DNA of 64,000 bases from Pontiellaceae bacterium B12219 (GCA_029432795.1 JARNMJ010000011.1:27982-91981); one strand, 5' to 3'. Counted from the first letter of the stretch, positions 15,889 to 24,101 are shown. The notes: generated by a model not told the origin, from the sequence alone. Translations and numbers: made by a program.

Positions 15889-16530
15889 TTAATCCGTAAT
15901 CAGCTGAGCGTGAATGAAGGCGGGATCATCAGACTCGATAATCGATTTACGAACGTCGGCATCTTTTAAACGGCTGCTGACCGCCGATAGAGTTCGAATG
16001 TATTTGGCATGCTGATCGGAACGGGCAGCCAGCATGCAGACAATCTGCACCGGCTGATTATCGAGCGAAGAATAACCCGTAATCGGTTCCTTGCAAATTG
16101 CCACGGCCATCACCAGATCCGAAACTGAACTGATGCGCACATGCGGCACACCAACACCGAAACCGATGCCGGTACTCATTAATTCTTCGCGGGCGAAAAT
16201 GCCTTTCAACAGTTCATCGCGGTCATGAACAAAAGGCGATTCTGCCAGAAGATCCACCAGATTGCGTAAAATCGTATCCTTATCGGCCGATTCCATAATA
16301 ATGACGCGCTCCGCCGTCAGGGTTGCACTGCTCGTTACACCGGAAGGCTTTGCAGCAGCCTGTTTCGAAAGACGCGTGTTCACCCAGTTTTCAACATCGT
16401 TGCGCTTGAAGCGCCAGGTGGTCCCCAGCTTACCGCCCGGCAGATCGCCCTTCTGTGCCCAGTCATAGACCGTACGCTCAGAAACGCGCAGGTATGCAGC
16501 CACTTCCTCAATCGTCATAATTTCGTGCAT
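15889..16530 (-). CDS. Excisionase-type HTH fused to PTS EIIA domain
   Basis: 213 residues. Residues 4-52 are a MerR-like/HTH_17 DNA-binding motif (MTIEEVAAYLRVSERTVYDW, GGKLGTTWRFKRNDVENWV); about 70-213 is an EIIA domain with His130 in GVGVPHVRISS. The ATG at 16530 is chosen because AGGAG lies 9 bases before it; a longer frame to 16620 would only translate a palindrome. It heads the eight-gene run and lies 4 bases from the antiporter. It may link the phosphorylation state of the PTS to transcription of the operon or to antiporter activity. Confidence 0.82.
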   Translation of the reverse strand: MHEIMTIEEVAAYLRVSERTVYDWAQKGDLPGGKLGTTWRFKRNDVENWVNTRLSKQAAAKPSGVTSSATLTAERVIIMESADKDTILRNLVDLLAESPFVHDRDELLKGIFAREELMSTGIGFGVGVPHVRISSVSDLVMAVAICKEPITGYSSLDNQPVQIVCMLAARSDQHAKYIRTLSAVSSRLKDADVRKSIIESDDPAFIHAQLITD

Positions 16531-16596
16531 ATTCGACATCTCCTGTAAAGATGTGCGAAAAACTACATCAAACCGCAGAATATGCAACATAAAGTT

Positions 16597-16611
16597 TTCC
16601 AATGTCTGGAA
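16597..16611. repeat. 15-bp palindrome TTCCAATGTCTGGAA, intergenic
   Basis: Dispersed motif copy 67 bases upstream of the HTH-EIIA start, between divergent transcription units; positioned where an operator could act. Confidence 0.88.
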
Positions 16612-16762
16612 ACCGGGCAAAACAACATAATAAAATCAGCGTGCACTCAGGAGATCATCCATCATTCAGACTTATCACTTCTTCTTGTTATACCAAAAAA
16701 CTCCGCTACTATGTTATAGATCTGCAAACGGCAGCGGAAGCGCAGCATAAGGGGGCAACACA

Positions 16763-17386
16763 ATGAAAGTTTGGATTCTCAGCTTAATCACCGTCACATT
16801 GCTTGCAGGATGCTCAACCCTTCCCTCCACCCCATCCCCCCACCTGCGGGCCTATTCGTTCCAGATTCTCGAAATTGATGTTCCTCTCAGTACACAGCTG
16901 GTTTTCCCCTCTACCCAATCTCTTGCAGATCAAAACATTGAAACCGTATTTAATGCGCCAAAGGTACGACTTTATGAATATCCCCTCATGTACGCCGAAC
17001 CCGGAGACACCGTATCGTTAGAGGAAGTTAAAAAAGTTTCTTTTGTCGAAGATTTCATTGTCATCGACGGGAAGGCAAAAACACAGGAAGCCGTCTACAA
17101 ACTGGGTACAACGATCATCATTTCATTAGAGGATGTTGAGAGGGGCATTGCATCCTTCTCGATCGATCTCGGCACCCGGGATCTGAAAGGATTTAATTCC
17201 ATCTATATGGCAGGTGCTGAAATTGACATGCCAGTTTTCTATGACAAACAACTGATCACCAGCCTGCGACATGAACTCAACTCATGGAAATCGTTAGGGG
17301 CCATTGAAGACTTCACCCCCGGAAAAAACGGAACATACCGTAAATACTTCGCCCTCCGAATCATCCCCCCTTATTTGGAAAAATGA
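16763..17386 (+). CDS. Predicted lipoprotein, unknown function
   Basis: 207 residues. Lipobox VTLLAGC at residues 10-16 after a short hydrophobic signal, so a lipid-anchored periplasmic or outer-membrane protein. The mature part is beta-rich with segments LRAYSFQILEIDVPLSTQLVFPS, YEYPLMYAEPGDTVSLEEVKKV and SFSIDLGTRDLKGFN; some resemblance to secretin/pilot-like or type-II accessory proteins is too weak to name. GGGGGC precedes the ATG by 9 bases. It stands alone, divergent from the ion-transport run. Confidence 0.72.
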   Translation: MKVWILSLITVTLLAGCSTLPSTPSPHLRAYSFQILEIDVPLSTQLVFPSTQSLADQNIETVFNAPKVRLYEYPLMYAEPGDTVSLEEVKKVSFVEDFIVIDGKAKTQEAVYKLGTTIIISLEDVERGIASFSIDLGTRDLKGFNSIYMAGAEIDMPVFYDKQLITSLRHELNSWKSLGAIEDFTPGKNGTYRKYFALRIIPPYLEK

Positions 17387-17451
17387 CCGCACCCCGGTGG
17401 AAACTCAAATGCTCAATCTGACACCCACACGCAAATGGAGACCGTAAACAC

Positions 17452-17544
17452 ATGAGTATCGAATCGTTTTTGGGCATGGTCGTGCTGGCTGTTTTGATGC
17501 TGGCGTTTGTTCTTGTTGCCGCCATCATGGCAGATAAAAAATAA
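17452..17544 (+). CDS. Small single-span membrane protein (30 aa)
   Basis: MSIESFLGMVVLAVLMLAFV followed by LVAAIMADKK: one hydrophobic helix flanked by acidic N- and basic C-terminal residues, with GGAG 11 bases upstream. Too short for automatic calling. Downstream of the lipoprotein on the same strand. Composition and length are like small membrane modulators, but no family is recognised. Confidence 0.45.
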   Translation: MSIESFLGMVVLAVLMLAFVLVAAIMADKK

Positions 17545-17855
17545 ATGAGGAAAATGCATCGCTGCCTGGCCGGCTCATCGGAGCAACTGCACGGTCCGAA
17601 GGTTCGCAGCTGTTACCTTCTGAGATATACAGGCATCCTCATTCAGACGCAGCACCAAGATTTAGCACTGCTCAAAACCTGACCCCTGCAAGTTGGCGGC
17701 CGATCCGGCCATGCGGGAACATCACCCGGAACTGCAGCGTGATGAGTGCAAACGGTAAGATCGGTGGCAAGCATGCCCGCTTCAGTTTGGGCCAGCTTCC
17801 GGGGGTCTAAGGCCGGCATACCCGCCACCGTTTTAAAGTTTCGGCAAAATACCGC
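17545..17855. other. Intergenic region with REP-like element, no gene seen
   Basis: 311 bases between the small membrane protein and the peroxiredoxin end. No convincing frame with a ribosome site. It holds a fold-back element at 17762-17830: perfect outer arms CGGTGGC/GCCACCG with an inner AAGC/GCTT hairpin. Confidence 0.6.
17762..17830. repeat. REP-like fold-back element
   Basis: Outer 7-bp arms CGGTGGC and GCCACCG, inner small dyads. The GTGG...CCAC closing stem is also seen at 36075-36128, suggesting a family of structured dispersed elements. Confidence 0.5.
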
Positions 17856-18506
17856 CTATTTCTCCAGCGGTTTGTGGCAGAACCACCAGTCGAAGCCGTC
17901 GTATTGCTCCATCCGCTGTGCTGCATCTTTCATCGTATTGGCAGGCGGAATAATGATCCGGTCCCCGATCAGCTCATTATCGGGCCAGCCTGCGGCGACC
18001 GCACCCTGAACATCGGCAACCTGCAATGCCTTAACGGCACGAACCACTTCATCCATGTTACGGCCGACTTCCTGCGGGTAATACATGATCAGGCGCACCT
18101 TGCTTTCCGGATCCACAATGAAAACAGCCCGCACCGTATTCGTTCCCTTGCCGGGATGCAGCATCCCCAGTTTCAGCGCCACCGCATCGTTGGCCGCCAC
18201 AATCGGAAACTGGATGTCGACCTTCAGTTCCTCCTTGATCCACTGCACCCATTTAATATGCGAAAACACCTGATCAATCGACATACCGATCAGTTTGCAA
18301 CCGAGTTCTTCAAATTGCGCGAACCGCTTCTGGAAGGCCACGAATTCTGTCGTGCAAACCGGCGTAAAATCAGCCGGGTGGCTGAACAGAACAAACCATT
18401 GCCCTTTCAGGTCGCCGGGAATATTCATCGGGCCGTGTGTCGTCTGAACCTGCAGTTCAGGAAATTCATCACCGAGCAACGGCATATTGTTTTTTGCTTC
18501 TTCCAT
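17856..18506 (-). CDS. Peroxiredoxin (Prx6/archaeal-type)
   Basis: Thiol peroxidase reducing H2O2 and organic peroxides. 216 residues with the active site [15 protein letters not shown] (peroxidatic Cys in PVCT) and the C-terminal dimer extension [16 protein letters not shown] ... [13 protein letters not shown], whose late Cys fits the resolving residue of the archaeal-type subgroup. AAGGAG lies 7 bases before the ATG. It is the last gene of the ORP-like cluster, consistent with protecting oxygen-sensitive Fe-S proteins made there. Confidence 0.92.
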   Translation of the reverse strand: MEEAKNNMPLLGDEFPELQVQTTHGPMNIPGDLKGQWFVLFSHPADFTPVCTTEFVAFQKRFAQFEELGCKLIGMSIDQVFSHIKWVQWIKEELKVDIQFPIVAANDAVALKLGMLHPGKGTNTVRAVFIVDPESKVRLIMYYPQEVGRNMDEVVRAVKALQVADVQGAVAAGWPDNELIGDRIIIPPANTMKDAAQRMEQYDGFDWWFCHKPLEK

Positions 18507-18536
18507 GACACTTCTCCTTCGTTTGCTGTTTGTTAT

Positions 18537-18875
18537 TTAGTGGTCGCAGGCATTGGTGCCTGTTTCCAGCACTCCAGTCAGATAAGCGGAAACCAGTGTT
18601 TCGGGGGGTTCAGACGGCGCACCGACAATGACGTCGATATGCTGCGCGGCAAATAACGACTGCGCCCGCTGCCCCATTCCGCCGGCGATGATTAGATTCA
18701 CGCCGCGTTCCGCCAACCAGGGCGGCAACAGGCCCGGCTCATGCGGCGGTGCATCGATTTCGGTCGTCGCGGTAACGGTTAGAGTGGCGGGGTCTACATC
18801 CACCAGGGTAAATGCGGCACAATGACCGAAGTGCATATTGAGTTTTCCTTCTGCTGTGGGAATGGCAATTTTCAT
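18537..18875 (-). CDS. NifX/NifB-domain (dinitrogenase iron-molybdenum cofactor type) protein
   Basis: 112 residues, PF02579 fold: MKIAIPTAEGKLNMHFGHC at the start, LLPPWLAERGVNLIIAGGMGQRA, and a C-terminal TGTNACDH. In Desulfovibrio the orange protein (ORP) of this fold binds a Mo-Cu cluster; others in this family carry FeMo-co precursors. Here, with two MinD-like ATPases and a sigma-54 activator, an ORP-like role is more likely than nitrogen fixation, as no nif structural gene is present. AAGGA lies 7 bases upstream. Confidence 0.85.
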   Translation of the reverse strand: MKIAIPTAEGKLNMHFGHCAAFTLVDVDPATLTVTATTEIDAPPHEPGLLPPWLAERGVNLIIAGGMGQRAQSLFAAQHIDVIVGAPSEPPETLVSAYLTGVLETGTNACDH

Positions 18876-18899
18876 TTTTATTTCCTTTTCGTCGTTTAG

Positions 18900-19751
18900 T
18901 TAAAAGACAGCGTTTGGTTCGAGCCTGTAACCGGCATATCCGGGTTGAATTTCAGTGTTCAGATGGTCCTTGAAATAGGCAATGGCAGCTCCGCCGGTGC
19001 AATGACACGGCACAATGAATTCCGGTTCATACACCCGCAGCATATTGACAGTGATGCCAAGCCGCTGTTCGGAGGCATTTTTCAAATGCAGTCCTCCGAC
19101 AATGCCCCAAATTCGTTTCCGACCGCTGACCGCAACGATATGATCCAGCGTATTCGTCAGGCCCGAATGACAGCAGCCGCAAACCACCAACAATCCTTTC
19201 TCGGTTTCAATCCACATCGCCATATCATCTTCAATCGGATCGGGATCACGGCCATCGGCATCGGTGAAGAACGGACCTCCGGTATCTTCCAAAGGCTGGA
19301 AACGCGGAATCGGGCCGGTCATCCAAACACCTTTCAGAATCTGCGTCGGTTCCCGCACCCAATGCAGCTGCGAGTCGAGCAGGTTGGCCACCACCAGCCG
19401 CTCTTCAGCAGGCATAGAAATCTCTTTGGCATCCTTGTTCGGATAAATACTGAACCGCCGGCTGAAAATCTTCGGGTGGGCATAGACCGACACCTCGGGA
19501 TTTTCCTGCAATACAAAGTCCACCGCCCCCGTATGGTCATAATGTCCATGGCTCAGCGCAAATGCATCGATTTTGGTCAGGTTCACCCCCAACGCCTTCG
19601 TATTCTGCTCCAGCGCATCCTTCTGCCCGGCATCGAACAGAACCGATTTTCCTCCGGCTTTAATCAGCACCGACAATCCGTGCTCAGCCATCAGTCCGTC
19701 GGCCGCCTGATTATCGACCAGGATTTCCAGAGACTGGAACTCCGCACTCAT
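18900..19751 (-). CDS. MBL-fold metallohydrolase
   Basis: 283 residues. Metal-binding motif ALSHGHYDHTGAVDFVL, C-terminal VCGCCHSGLTNTLDHI and VPCHCTGGAAIAYF: the layout of the beta-lactamase-fold family related to methyl-4-(beta-D-ribofuranosyl)aminobenzene phosphate synthase, commonly next to MinD/NifX genes in anaerobes. The start ATG overlaps the NifU-like stop (ATGA). Substrate unknown. It contains two palindrome copies, read FQSLE at residue 5 and FQPLE in the middle. Confidence 0.85.
   Translation of the reverse strand: MSAEFQSLEILVDNQAADGLMAEHGLSVLIKAGGKSVLFDAGQKDALEQNTKALGVNLTKIDAFALSHGHYDHTGAVDFVLQENPEVSVYAHPKIFSRRFSIYPNKDAKEISMPAEERLVVANLLDSQLHWVREPTQILKGVWMTGPIPRFQPLEDTGGPFFTDADGRDPDPIEDDMAMWIETEKGLLVVCGCCHSGLTNTLDHIVAVSGRKRIWGIVGGLHLKNASEQRLGITVNMLRVYEPEFIVPCHCTGGAAIAYFKDHLNTEIQPGYAGYRLEPNAVF
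19287..19301. repeat. 15-bp palindrome TTCCAAAGGCTGGAA
   Basis: Dispersed motif copy inside the MBL-fold gene, read FQPLE on the minus strand. Confidence 0.88.
19725..19739. repeat. 15-bp palindrome TTCCAGAGACTGGAA
   Basis: Dispersed motif copy at the very start of the MBL-fold gene, read FQSLE at residues 5-9. Confidence 0.88.
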
Positions 19752-20167
19752 GATTTATGCCCCCCTTGCAAAAGGTTTTTAAAATGCTGACTGAGGGATC
19801 GTTTTTCGGGAGGGTTCAGATAATTTTTTACCGCCAGCCCAACCGTATCCGCAGCCAGCTGCGCACAATGTTCATGATCCGCCGGTAACGGACCGGTGGC
19901 CTCAAGCACCTGCGCCTGTGTCATCGCCAGAGCTTCCTCCGGCGTCATGCCTTCCGCCAGCTCCACGGCCATGAGACAGCATTTTCTTGAAAAACCGCAT
20001 CCATTGGTCATGAACGAACCCTTACGGATTTTACCGCCATCAATGCGCAGCCAGATGTCCACAATATCATCGCACTCACCGTGCACCTTTGCATGCCCGT
20101 TGGCATCCCGCATCGGGCCGAACCGTTTGGCCCGTTCCTCAATTGCTGCTAAAAATTCGTCGTACAT
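19748..20167 (-). CDS. NifU/IscU-like Fe-S scaffold protein
   Basis: 139 residues. HGECDDIVDIWLRIDGGKI, FMTNGCGFSRKCCLMAVELAEG and DHEHCAQLAADTVGLAV correspond to the three-Cys scaffold of the NifU N-terminal family, with an additional CC pair. Probably loads clusters onto the ferredoxin domains of the ATPases encoded just upstream; it overlaps the ATPase gene end by 19 bases. Confidence 0.83.
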   Translation of the reverse strand: MYDEFLAAIEERAKRFGPMRDANGHAKVHGECDDIVDIWLRIDGGKIRKGSFMTNGCGFSRKCCLMAVELAEGMTPEEALAMTQAQVLEATGPLPADHEHCAQLAADTVGLAVKNYLNPPEKRSLSQHFKNLLQGGHKS

Positions 20168-21009
20168 ATTTCACCCCACATTTTCCGTACCGCCTGTGCG
20201 GCACCTCCATTGGATTCTTCCACGAACGCTCTGGCCTGCACCTGTGCAGCCGTTACCGCCCCATCGTATGGAATCCTTCCCACCGGCGTTGCGCCGAATT
20301 CCTTTGCCAAATCTTCAATACGCTGTGTCATGACCGGATTGACATCCCACTTATTCACACAAACCATCGCCGGAATCTTAAAATGAGCCGCCAGTTCCAG
20401 CACACGCCGCAAATCATGCTCCCCGGAGAGCGTCGGCTCGGAGACCACCAAAACAGCATCCGCTCCCGTAATCGAAGCAATCACAGGACAACCGATACCG
20501 GGAGGCCCGTCGACCAATAGAAATTCACTATGCTCGGTTTCGGCAATCTTCCGCGCCTTCTGACGCACCAGACTCACCAGCTTCCCGGAGTTTTCCGCCC
20601 CCGGGAACATTCGCGCATGAACCATCGCCCCTCCGCACCGCGTGATTGAAACACTCCACACCCCGCAATGCTGCTCGGGAAAATCGATCGCCCCGACCGG
20701 ACAGAACTCAACACAGGCCCCACAGCCCTCGCAACGGATCGGATCAACCGTAAAGTCAGTAATCGCATCAAACCGGCAAATCCTTTCGCACAGACCGCAC
20801 TGCGTGCAATCGGCAGAGCGGATTTCGGCGGCTCGACCGCTCGTGAAGGTTTCCGATGTCTGAACAGTCGGCTCTAAAACGAGATGCAGATCAGCAGCAT
20901 CAACATCGCAGTCCGCCAGCGTTGGCGTTCCCGCAAGAATCGCCAACGAAGCTGTAATGCTCGTTTTCCCCGTCCCGCCTTTTCCACTAATGATTACCAG
21001 CTCTTTCAT
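20149..21009 (-). CDS. MinD/Mrp-like ATPase with inserted 2[4Fe-4S] ferredoxin domain (1)
   Basis: 286 residues. Deviant Walker A (VIISGKGGTGKTSITASLAI), switch residues DCDVDAADLHLVLEP, an inserted ferredoxin (CTQCGLCERICRF and CEGCGACVEFCPVGAI) and DGPPGIGCPVIASITGAD. Such proteins occur as tandem pairs in anaerobes; in the Desulfovibrio ORP complex the two ATPases interact with each other and with ORP. The start overlaps the stop of the paralogue at 21006. Confidence 0.9.
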   Translation of the reverse strand: MKELVIISGKGGTGKTSITASLAILAGTPTLADCDVDAADLHLVLEPTVQTSETFTSGRAAEIRSADCTQCGLCERICRFDAITDFTVDPIRCEGCGACVEFCPVGAIDFPEQHCGVWSVSITRCGGAMVHARMFPGAENSGKLVSLVRQKARKIAETEHSEFLLVDGPPGIGCPVIASITGADAVLVVSEPTLSGEHDLRRVLELAAHFKIPAMVCVNKWDVNPVMTQRIEDLAKEFGATPVGRIPYDGAVTAAQVQARAFVEESNGGAAQAVRKMWGEICTTNF

Positions 21010-21878
21010 ATCAAAACCACCGGTCCTTCCTGCAGCGGACGGCCTTCTATCAATTGTTGTAAGTTTTCGGGTATTGAAACGAGCGCATCGTGTAGCTCGG
21101 GCATCACTTTATTCAGTACCTGTCCCCGGGAATAAGCCTCGGCCACGCGACGGTCTTCCGGAATCTGAAGCAACAGCGGAATACCTTCAGTTTCGCAGTA
21201 TTCACTGATCAGATTTTTCTCTCCGTTGGTGCGGTTGACCGCAACACCGAACGGAATATCCAGCTCGCGGATCGTCGCAACCGCCAGCTTCAGGTCGTGC
21301 AGACCGAAAGGCGTTGGCTCCGTAACCAGCAGCGCGGCATCGCACCCTTTCACTGCCGTGACATATGGGCACGAGGTCCCCGGCGGACAGTCGACAATCG
21401 TCAGCCCGTCTTTCGCAGCATATTTCAACGTCTCGCGGATCACCGGCGGAGACATCGCCTGACCAACATCCAGCCTGCCCGATACAAATCGAATGCGACC
21501 CTTCCGGCCAATCGTCAACATCCCGTTTTTCTTTGCTGTTTCTGAAACCGCTCCGGTTGGACAAATGCGCGCACATGCGCCGCAGCTGTGGCACAGCTCG
21601 TTGAAAACCATGGCCTTCTTACCCAGCGAAATAATGGCGCTGAATTGGCAGACCCGACCGCATTCCCCGCAGCCGGTGCATTTATCCGCATCCACTTCCG
21701 GCACCAGACTGCAGGTCTTTTCCATACGTTCGATGACGGGCTGAATAAAAAAATGGGCGTTCGGTTCTTCAACATCGCAGTCGAGCAGCGTCACCTCGCC
21801 CGGCATCGCCAGCGCGAGCGCGCAGGAGATGGTTGTTTTACCGGTTCCTCCTTTTCCTGATGCGATCGCGATTTTCAT
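21006..21878 (-). CDS. MinD/Mrp-like ATPase with inserted 2[4Fe-4S] ferredoxin domain (2)
   Basis: 290 residues, paralogue of the next gene: IASGKGGTGKTTISCALALA, DCDVEEPNAHFFIQP, CTGCGECGRVCQF and CHSCGACARICPTGAV, DCPPGTSCPYVTAVKGCDA. The ATG at 21878 has AAGGAG 7 bases upstream; a longer frame runs into the previous gene. The two ATPases together bring four potential [4Fe-4S] clusters. Confidence 0.9.
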   Translation of the reverse strand: MKIAIASGKGGTGKTTISCALALAMPGEVTLLDCDVEEPNAHFFIQPVIERMEKTCSLVPEVDADKCTGCGECGRVCQFSAIISLGKKAMVFNELCHSCGACARICPTGAVSETAKKNGMLTIGRKGRIRFVSGRLDVGQAMSPPVIRETLKYAAKDGLTIVDCPPGTSCPYVTAVKGCDAALLVTEPTPFGLHDLKLAVATIRELDIPFGVAVNRTNGEKNLISEYCETEGIPLLLQIPEDRRVAEAYSRGQVLNKVMPELHDALVSIPENLQQLIEGRPLQEGPVVLI

Positions 21879-22831
21879 GAAGAGACTCCTTTCGGTTGAA
21901 GGTCTGAAGGTCGAAAGTTGAAGGTCGATAAATCTCTGATCATTGACTTTGGACCTTGGACATTCCGGCTTTCGACCTGATGCTCTTTCACCACCCAGCT
22001 GCCGAGCGGTTCGCCGAGATCTCTTCCAATGACTGGACATTTCACTCGGGTCAGGAAAAAGATCGGCCGGGAGCAGTTACTGAGCGTTTCATAATTAGCC
22101 TGGCCCTTGGCGATCACCAGACCGGCTTCGCTAAAGAGCCCGCGGAACGAAGCCGAACAGTCTTCCAGCATGGTGCCCGGCGCATCGGAACCGTTTTCCA
22201 CAATCTTCGCCACCGCATCCAGCCCGGCAACCAAGGCATCGGCCCGTGTGGCATCGTTAATGATCGGAGCCCCCTTCACGGCATAGAAAACTTCCGCACC
22301 GCCAAGCTGCTCAATCAGCAGTTTATCAAAAACGGTCTCGCCGGCATTGTCGCCAAGCATCAGAATTGAGCGCGCGCTTTTCACCGCCGTGCGCAACCGC
22401 TCAACCGGCTCTTTTTCCAAAGCCCGGAACCGTGTGTCCTCAATAAAAGCATCCAGCTCAAACAAATTCCATTTCGAGGTCAGCGCAAAATCCATAATAT
22501 TCCCGGCAATGGAAAAGCGCAGCGCCATCAGAAACGGATCAACCGAGGCGTTGATGATGCGGCGCACCTCTTCGGCCAGATTCAGTGCCAGCCGGTTCGA
22601 CTTCGCCTTGATCTTCGCATAGGGATCCGGGTTCCCGGTCTCCTCACGGATGATACGGTGCGTGAGCTGCGCCATCGCCGGCGGAGTCTGGCTGAGCGGA
22701 AATTCCGCCGCGGCACGCATCACACGTTGCAGGGTCCGGCGGACCAGCTCCTCGTCCTCCGTGGTCACCTGCCGCAATGCATCGTGCGCCTGCTGAACAA
22801 AACATGGAATACAATCGGTATAACTTTGCAT
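21875..22831 (-). CDS. DUF89/ARMT1-like protein (damage-control phosphatase family)
   Basis: 318 residues. Starts MQSYTDCIPCFVQQAHDALR (conserved CxxC), contains SKWNLFELDAFIEDTR, LGDNAGETVFDKLLIEQL (metal site) and VIAKGQANYETL, all DUF89 marks (PF01937). Family members act on phosphometabolites with a divalent metal. The final 30 residues (after GSWVVKEHQ) are encoded by a purine-rich tract with three GAAGGTC units (21898-21926), apparently a low-complexity repeat that shifted the stop. It overlaps the downstream ATPase start by 4 bases. Confidence 0.85.
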   Translation of the reverse strand: MQSYTDCIPCFVQQAHDALRQVTTEDEELVRRTLQRVMRAAAEFPLSQTPPAMAQLTHRIIREETGNPDPYAKIKAKSNRLALNLAEEVRRIINASVDPFLMALRFSIAGNIMDFALTSKWNLFELDAFIEDTRFRALEKEPVERLRTAVKSARSILMLGDNAGETVFDKLLIEQLGGAEVFYAVKGAPIINDATRADALVAGLDAVAKIVENGSDAPGTMLEDCSASFRGLFSEAGLVIAKGQANYETLSNCSRPIFFLTRVKCPVIGRDLGEPLGSWVVKEHQVESRNVQGPKSMIRDLSTFNFRPSDLQPKGVSS

Positions 22832-22939
22832 AATTTCTCTTGGGTTTTAGGTCTGAGGATCGAAAGCCGAAGGCCTGATACAGCAGACCGGAAACTTTTT
22901 CTCTTTAAGACATTCGACTATTTGCAGCAGCTCGGCATC

Positions 22940-23302
22940 TTATGCCCAATGCCCTTCCACGTTGGCTTTCTCGGCAGGTTTGAGCTCCCCTTTTTTCAAC
23001 AGTTCAAGCGCATGGGCAAGGCTGCAGCCCGCACAGGTGTACACCTTGATTTTCGCTGCATCCAACACCGCGAAAGCCTTAGGCCCGCAGTTTCCGGTGA
23101 TGACTGCATCCACCTTGGCATTGGCCAGATGCATGGCTGTTTGAATACCTGCTCCCTGCGCCGCATTAAGGTTCTGCGTATTCTCCTTAACGGTGAATGC
23201 CCCGGTTTTTGAATAATAGATCAAAAAACGCGGTGCGCGCCCGAAGCGCGTATCGACCATGGCATCAAGGTCATAACCGGCGGTTGTAATTGCGATTTCC
23301 AT
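22940..23302 (-). CDS. NifX/NifB-domain protein (2)
   Basis: 120 residues: MEIAITTAGYDLDAMVDTRF, DAVITGNCGPKAFAVLDAA, VYTCAGCSLAHALELL. Same PF02579 fold as 18537-18875, with Cys residues that could hold a metal cluster (NCGPKAF, CAGC). AGGA lies 7 bases before the ATG at 23302, chosen over an upstream in-frame GTG/ATG that lacks a site. Confidence 0.86.
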   Translation of the reverse strand: MEIAITTAGYDLDAMVDTRFGRAPRFLIYYSKTGAFTVKENTQNLNAAQGAGIQTAMHLANAKVDAVITGNCGPKAFAVLDAAKIKVYTCAGCSLAHALELLKKGELKPAEKANVEGHWA

Positions 23303-23389
23303 TTTGTTCCTTTGACGCGCCACAGAAGAACACGGATTAACCCAGATGTTCCGAGTTTCATCCCTATTCGTCCGTGGCTGACTTCTGAG

Positions 23390-23593
23390 TTAGTTTTCTT
23401 TTGTTGTGCCCGTTTCAGCGGTCTGCTGTTCGAGCGGTGCAAGCTGACCGCGTCCACCGCAACGGTTTCTCCGGCCCATTCCCCGACCACCGGCACCGGG
23501 CCGGCCTGCGGTTGAATTTCCGGCGCATTTTCCAGCGCCTCTTCCTGTCATCGGTCCGGCTCCGGCCGGTCCTCTTCCATTTCCATTTGGCAT
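23390..23593 (-). CDS. DUF5320-type Gly/Arg-rich small protein
   Basis: 67 residues: MPNGNGRGPAGAGPMTGRGA, GKCAG, GRPGAGGRGMGRRNRC. The GPMTGRGAG-CAG motif is characteristic of DUF5320 proteins that accompany NifX/MinD clusters in anaerobes. AAGGAGG 6 bases upstream is near consensus. Function unknown. Confidence 0.8.
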   Translation of the reverse strand: MPNGNGRGPAGAGPMTGRGAGKCAGNSTAGRPGAGGRGMGRRNRCGGRGQLAPLEQQTAETGTTKEN

Positions 23594-23608
23594 TTGATGC
23601 CTCCTTGT

Positions 23609-23968
23609 TTATTTACATTGTCCTTTTCTTCGTCGGCAGCGCCGGCAACCGGGCATGGAGTAGCACGCCTCGTCTAATGTCCCGTTTCTCCACGCGGTCC
23701 AAACCTCATCGATCTCACCGGAGACAAAGGGACTGATGCGAATACCCAGTGTTTCGGCATAGTCGAGCATCAGACGGGTGATCGCTCCGCAGATCAAAAT
23801 ATGGACGCCCCGCTCGGTCAGATAGACCAGTTTGCTGTGCGGATCTCCAAGGGGAAGCGGAGCGGTTTCCAATGCTTGCCCGGTTTTCGATTCAAGAATT
23901 AAAACGGTACCGGCCACATCAAAAACGGGAGCAACCCGACCCTGCCATTCTGTAATTGCAACTTTCAT
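23609..23968 (-). CDS. NifX/NifB-domain protein (3), first gene of the ORP-like operon
   Basis: 119 residues: MKVAITEWQGRVAPVFDVAG, GVHILICGAITRLMLDYAE, ending in a Cys/Arg-rich tail (CYSMPGCRRCRRRKGQCK) that could bind a metal cluster or RNA. Third PF02579 protein of the cluster. No Shine-Dalgarno is visible and a sigma-54-type promoter lies just 16-29 bases upstream, so the message may be leaderless or nearly so. Confidence 0.83.
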   Translation of the reverse strand: MKVAITEWQGRVAPVFDVAGTVLILESKTGQALETAPLPLGDPHSKLVYLTERGVHILICGAITRLMLDYAETLGIRISPFVSGEIDEVWTAWRNGTLDEACYSMPGCRRCRRRKGQCK

Positions 23969-23981
23969 TGCATCATTCTAA

Positions 23982-23997
23982 TGCACGAAGGGTGCCA
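23982..23997 (-). promoter_or_regulatory. Sigma-54 (-24/-12) promoter
   Basis: On the minus strand TGGCAC-CCTTCG-TGCA: the invariant GG and GC are exactly 10 bases apart, as sigma-54 requires. The neighbouring gene 24166-25509 encodes a sigma-54 activator. Predicted start site about 23971, only a few bases before the ATG at 23968. Confidence 0.75.
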
Positions 23998-24085
23998 CCG
24001 GAAATCGACACACCCCGGATAACTGCAACATGCTCAATACCAGGCGATATGAAGAATACACAAAAAAAGGACCCCTTCATGCCAG

Positions 24086-24101
24086 GTAGCGTTATCGCTA
24101 C
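24086..24101. promoter_or_regulatory. Palindrome, candidate upstream activator site
   Basis: GTAGCG-TTAT-CGCTAC, a perfect 6-bp dyad about 100 bases upstream of the -24/-12 element, a usual distance for enhancer-binding activators. It may alternatively be a terminator stem of the activator gene. Confidence 0.45.

Noticed and set aside
16531..16620. Longer start for the HTH-EIIA protein
   Set aside because: Translates the palindrome at 16597 and lacks a ribosome site; AGGAG supports 16530.
23866..23880. TTCCAATGCTTGCCC as a palindrome copy
   Set aside because: The right arm is missing; only the left half matches, which is expected by chance.
18537..23968. Nitrogen fixation cluster
   Set aside because: NifX/NifU-type folds are present but no nifH, nifD, nifK, nifE or nifN; neighbours fit the ORP-type complex.
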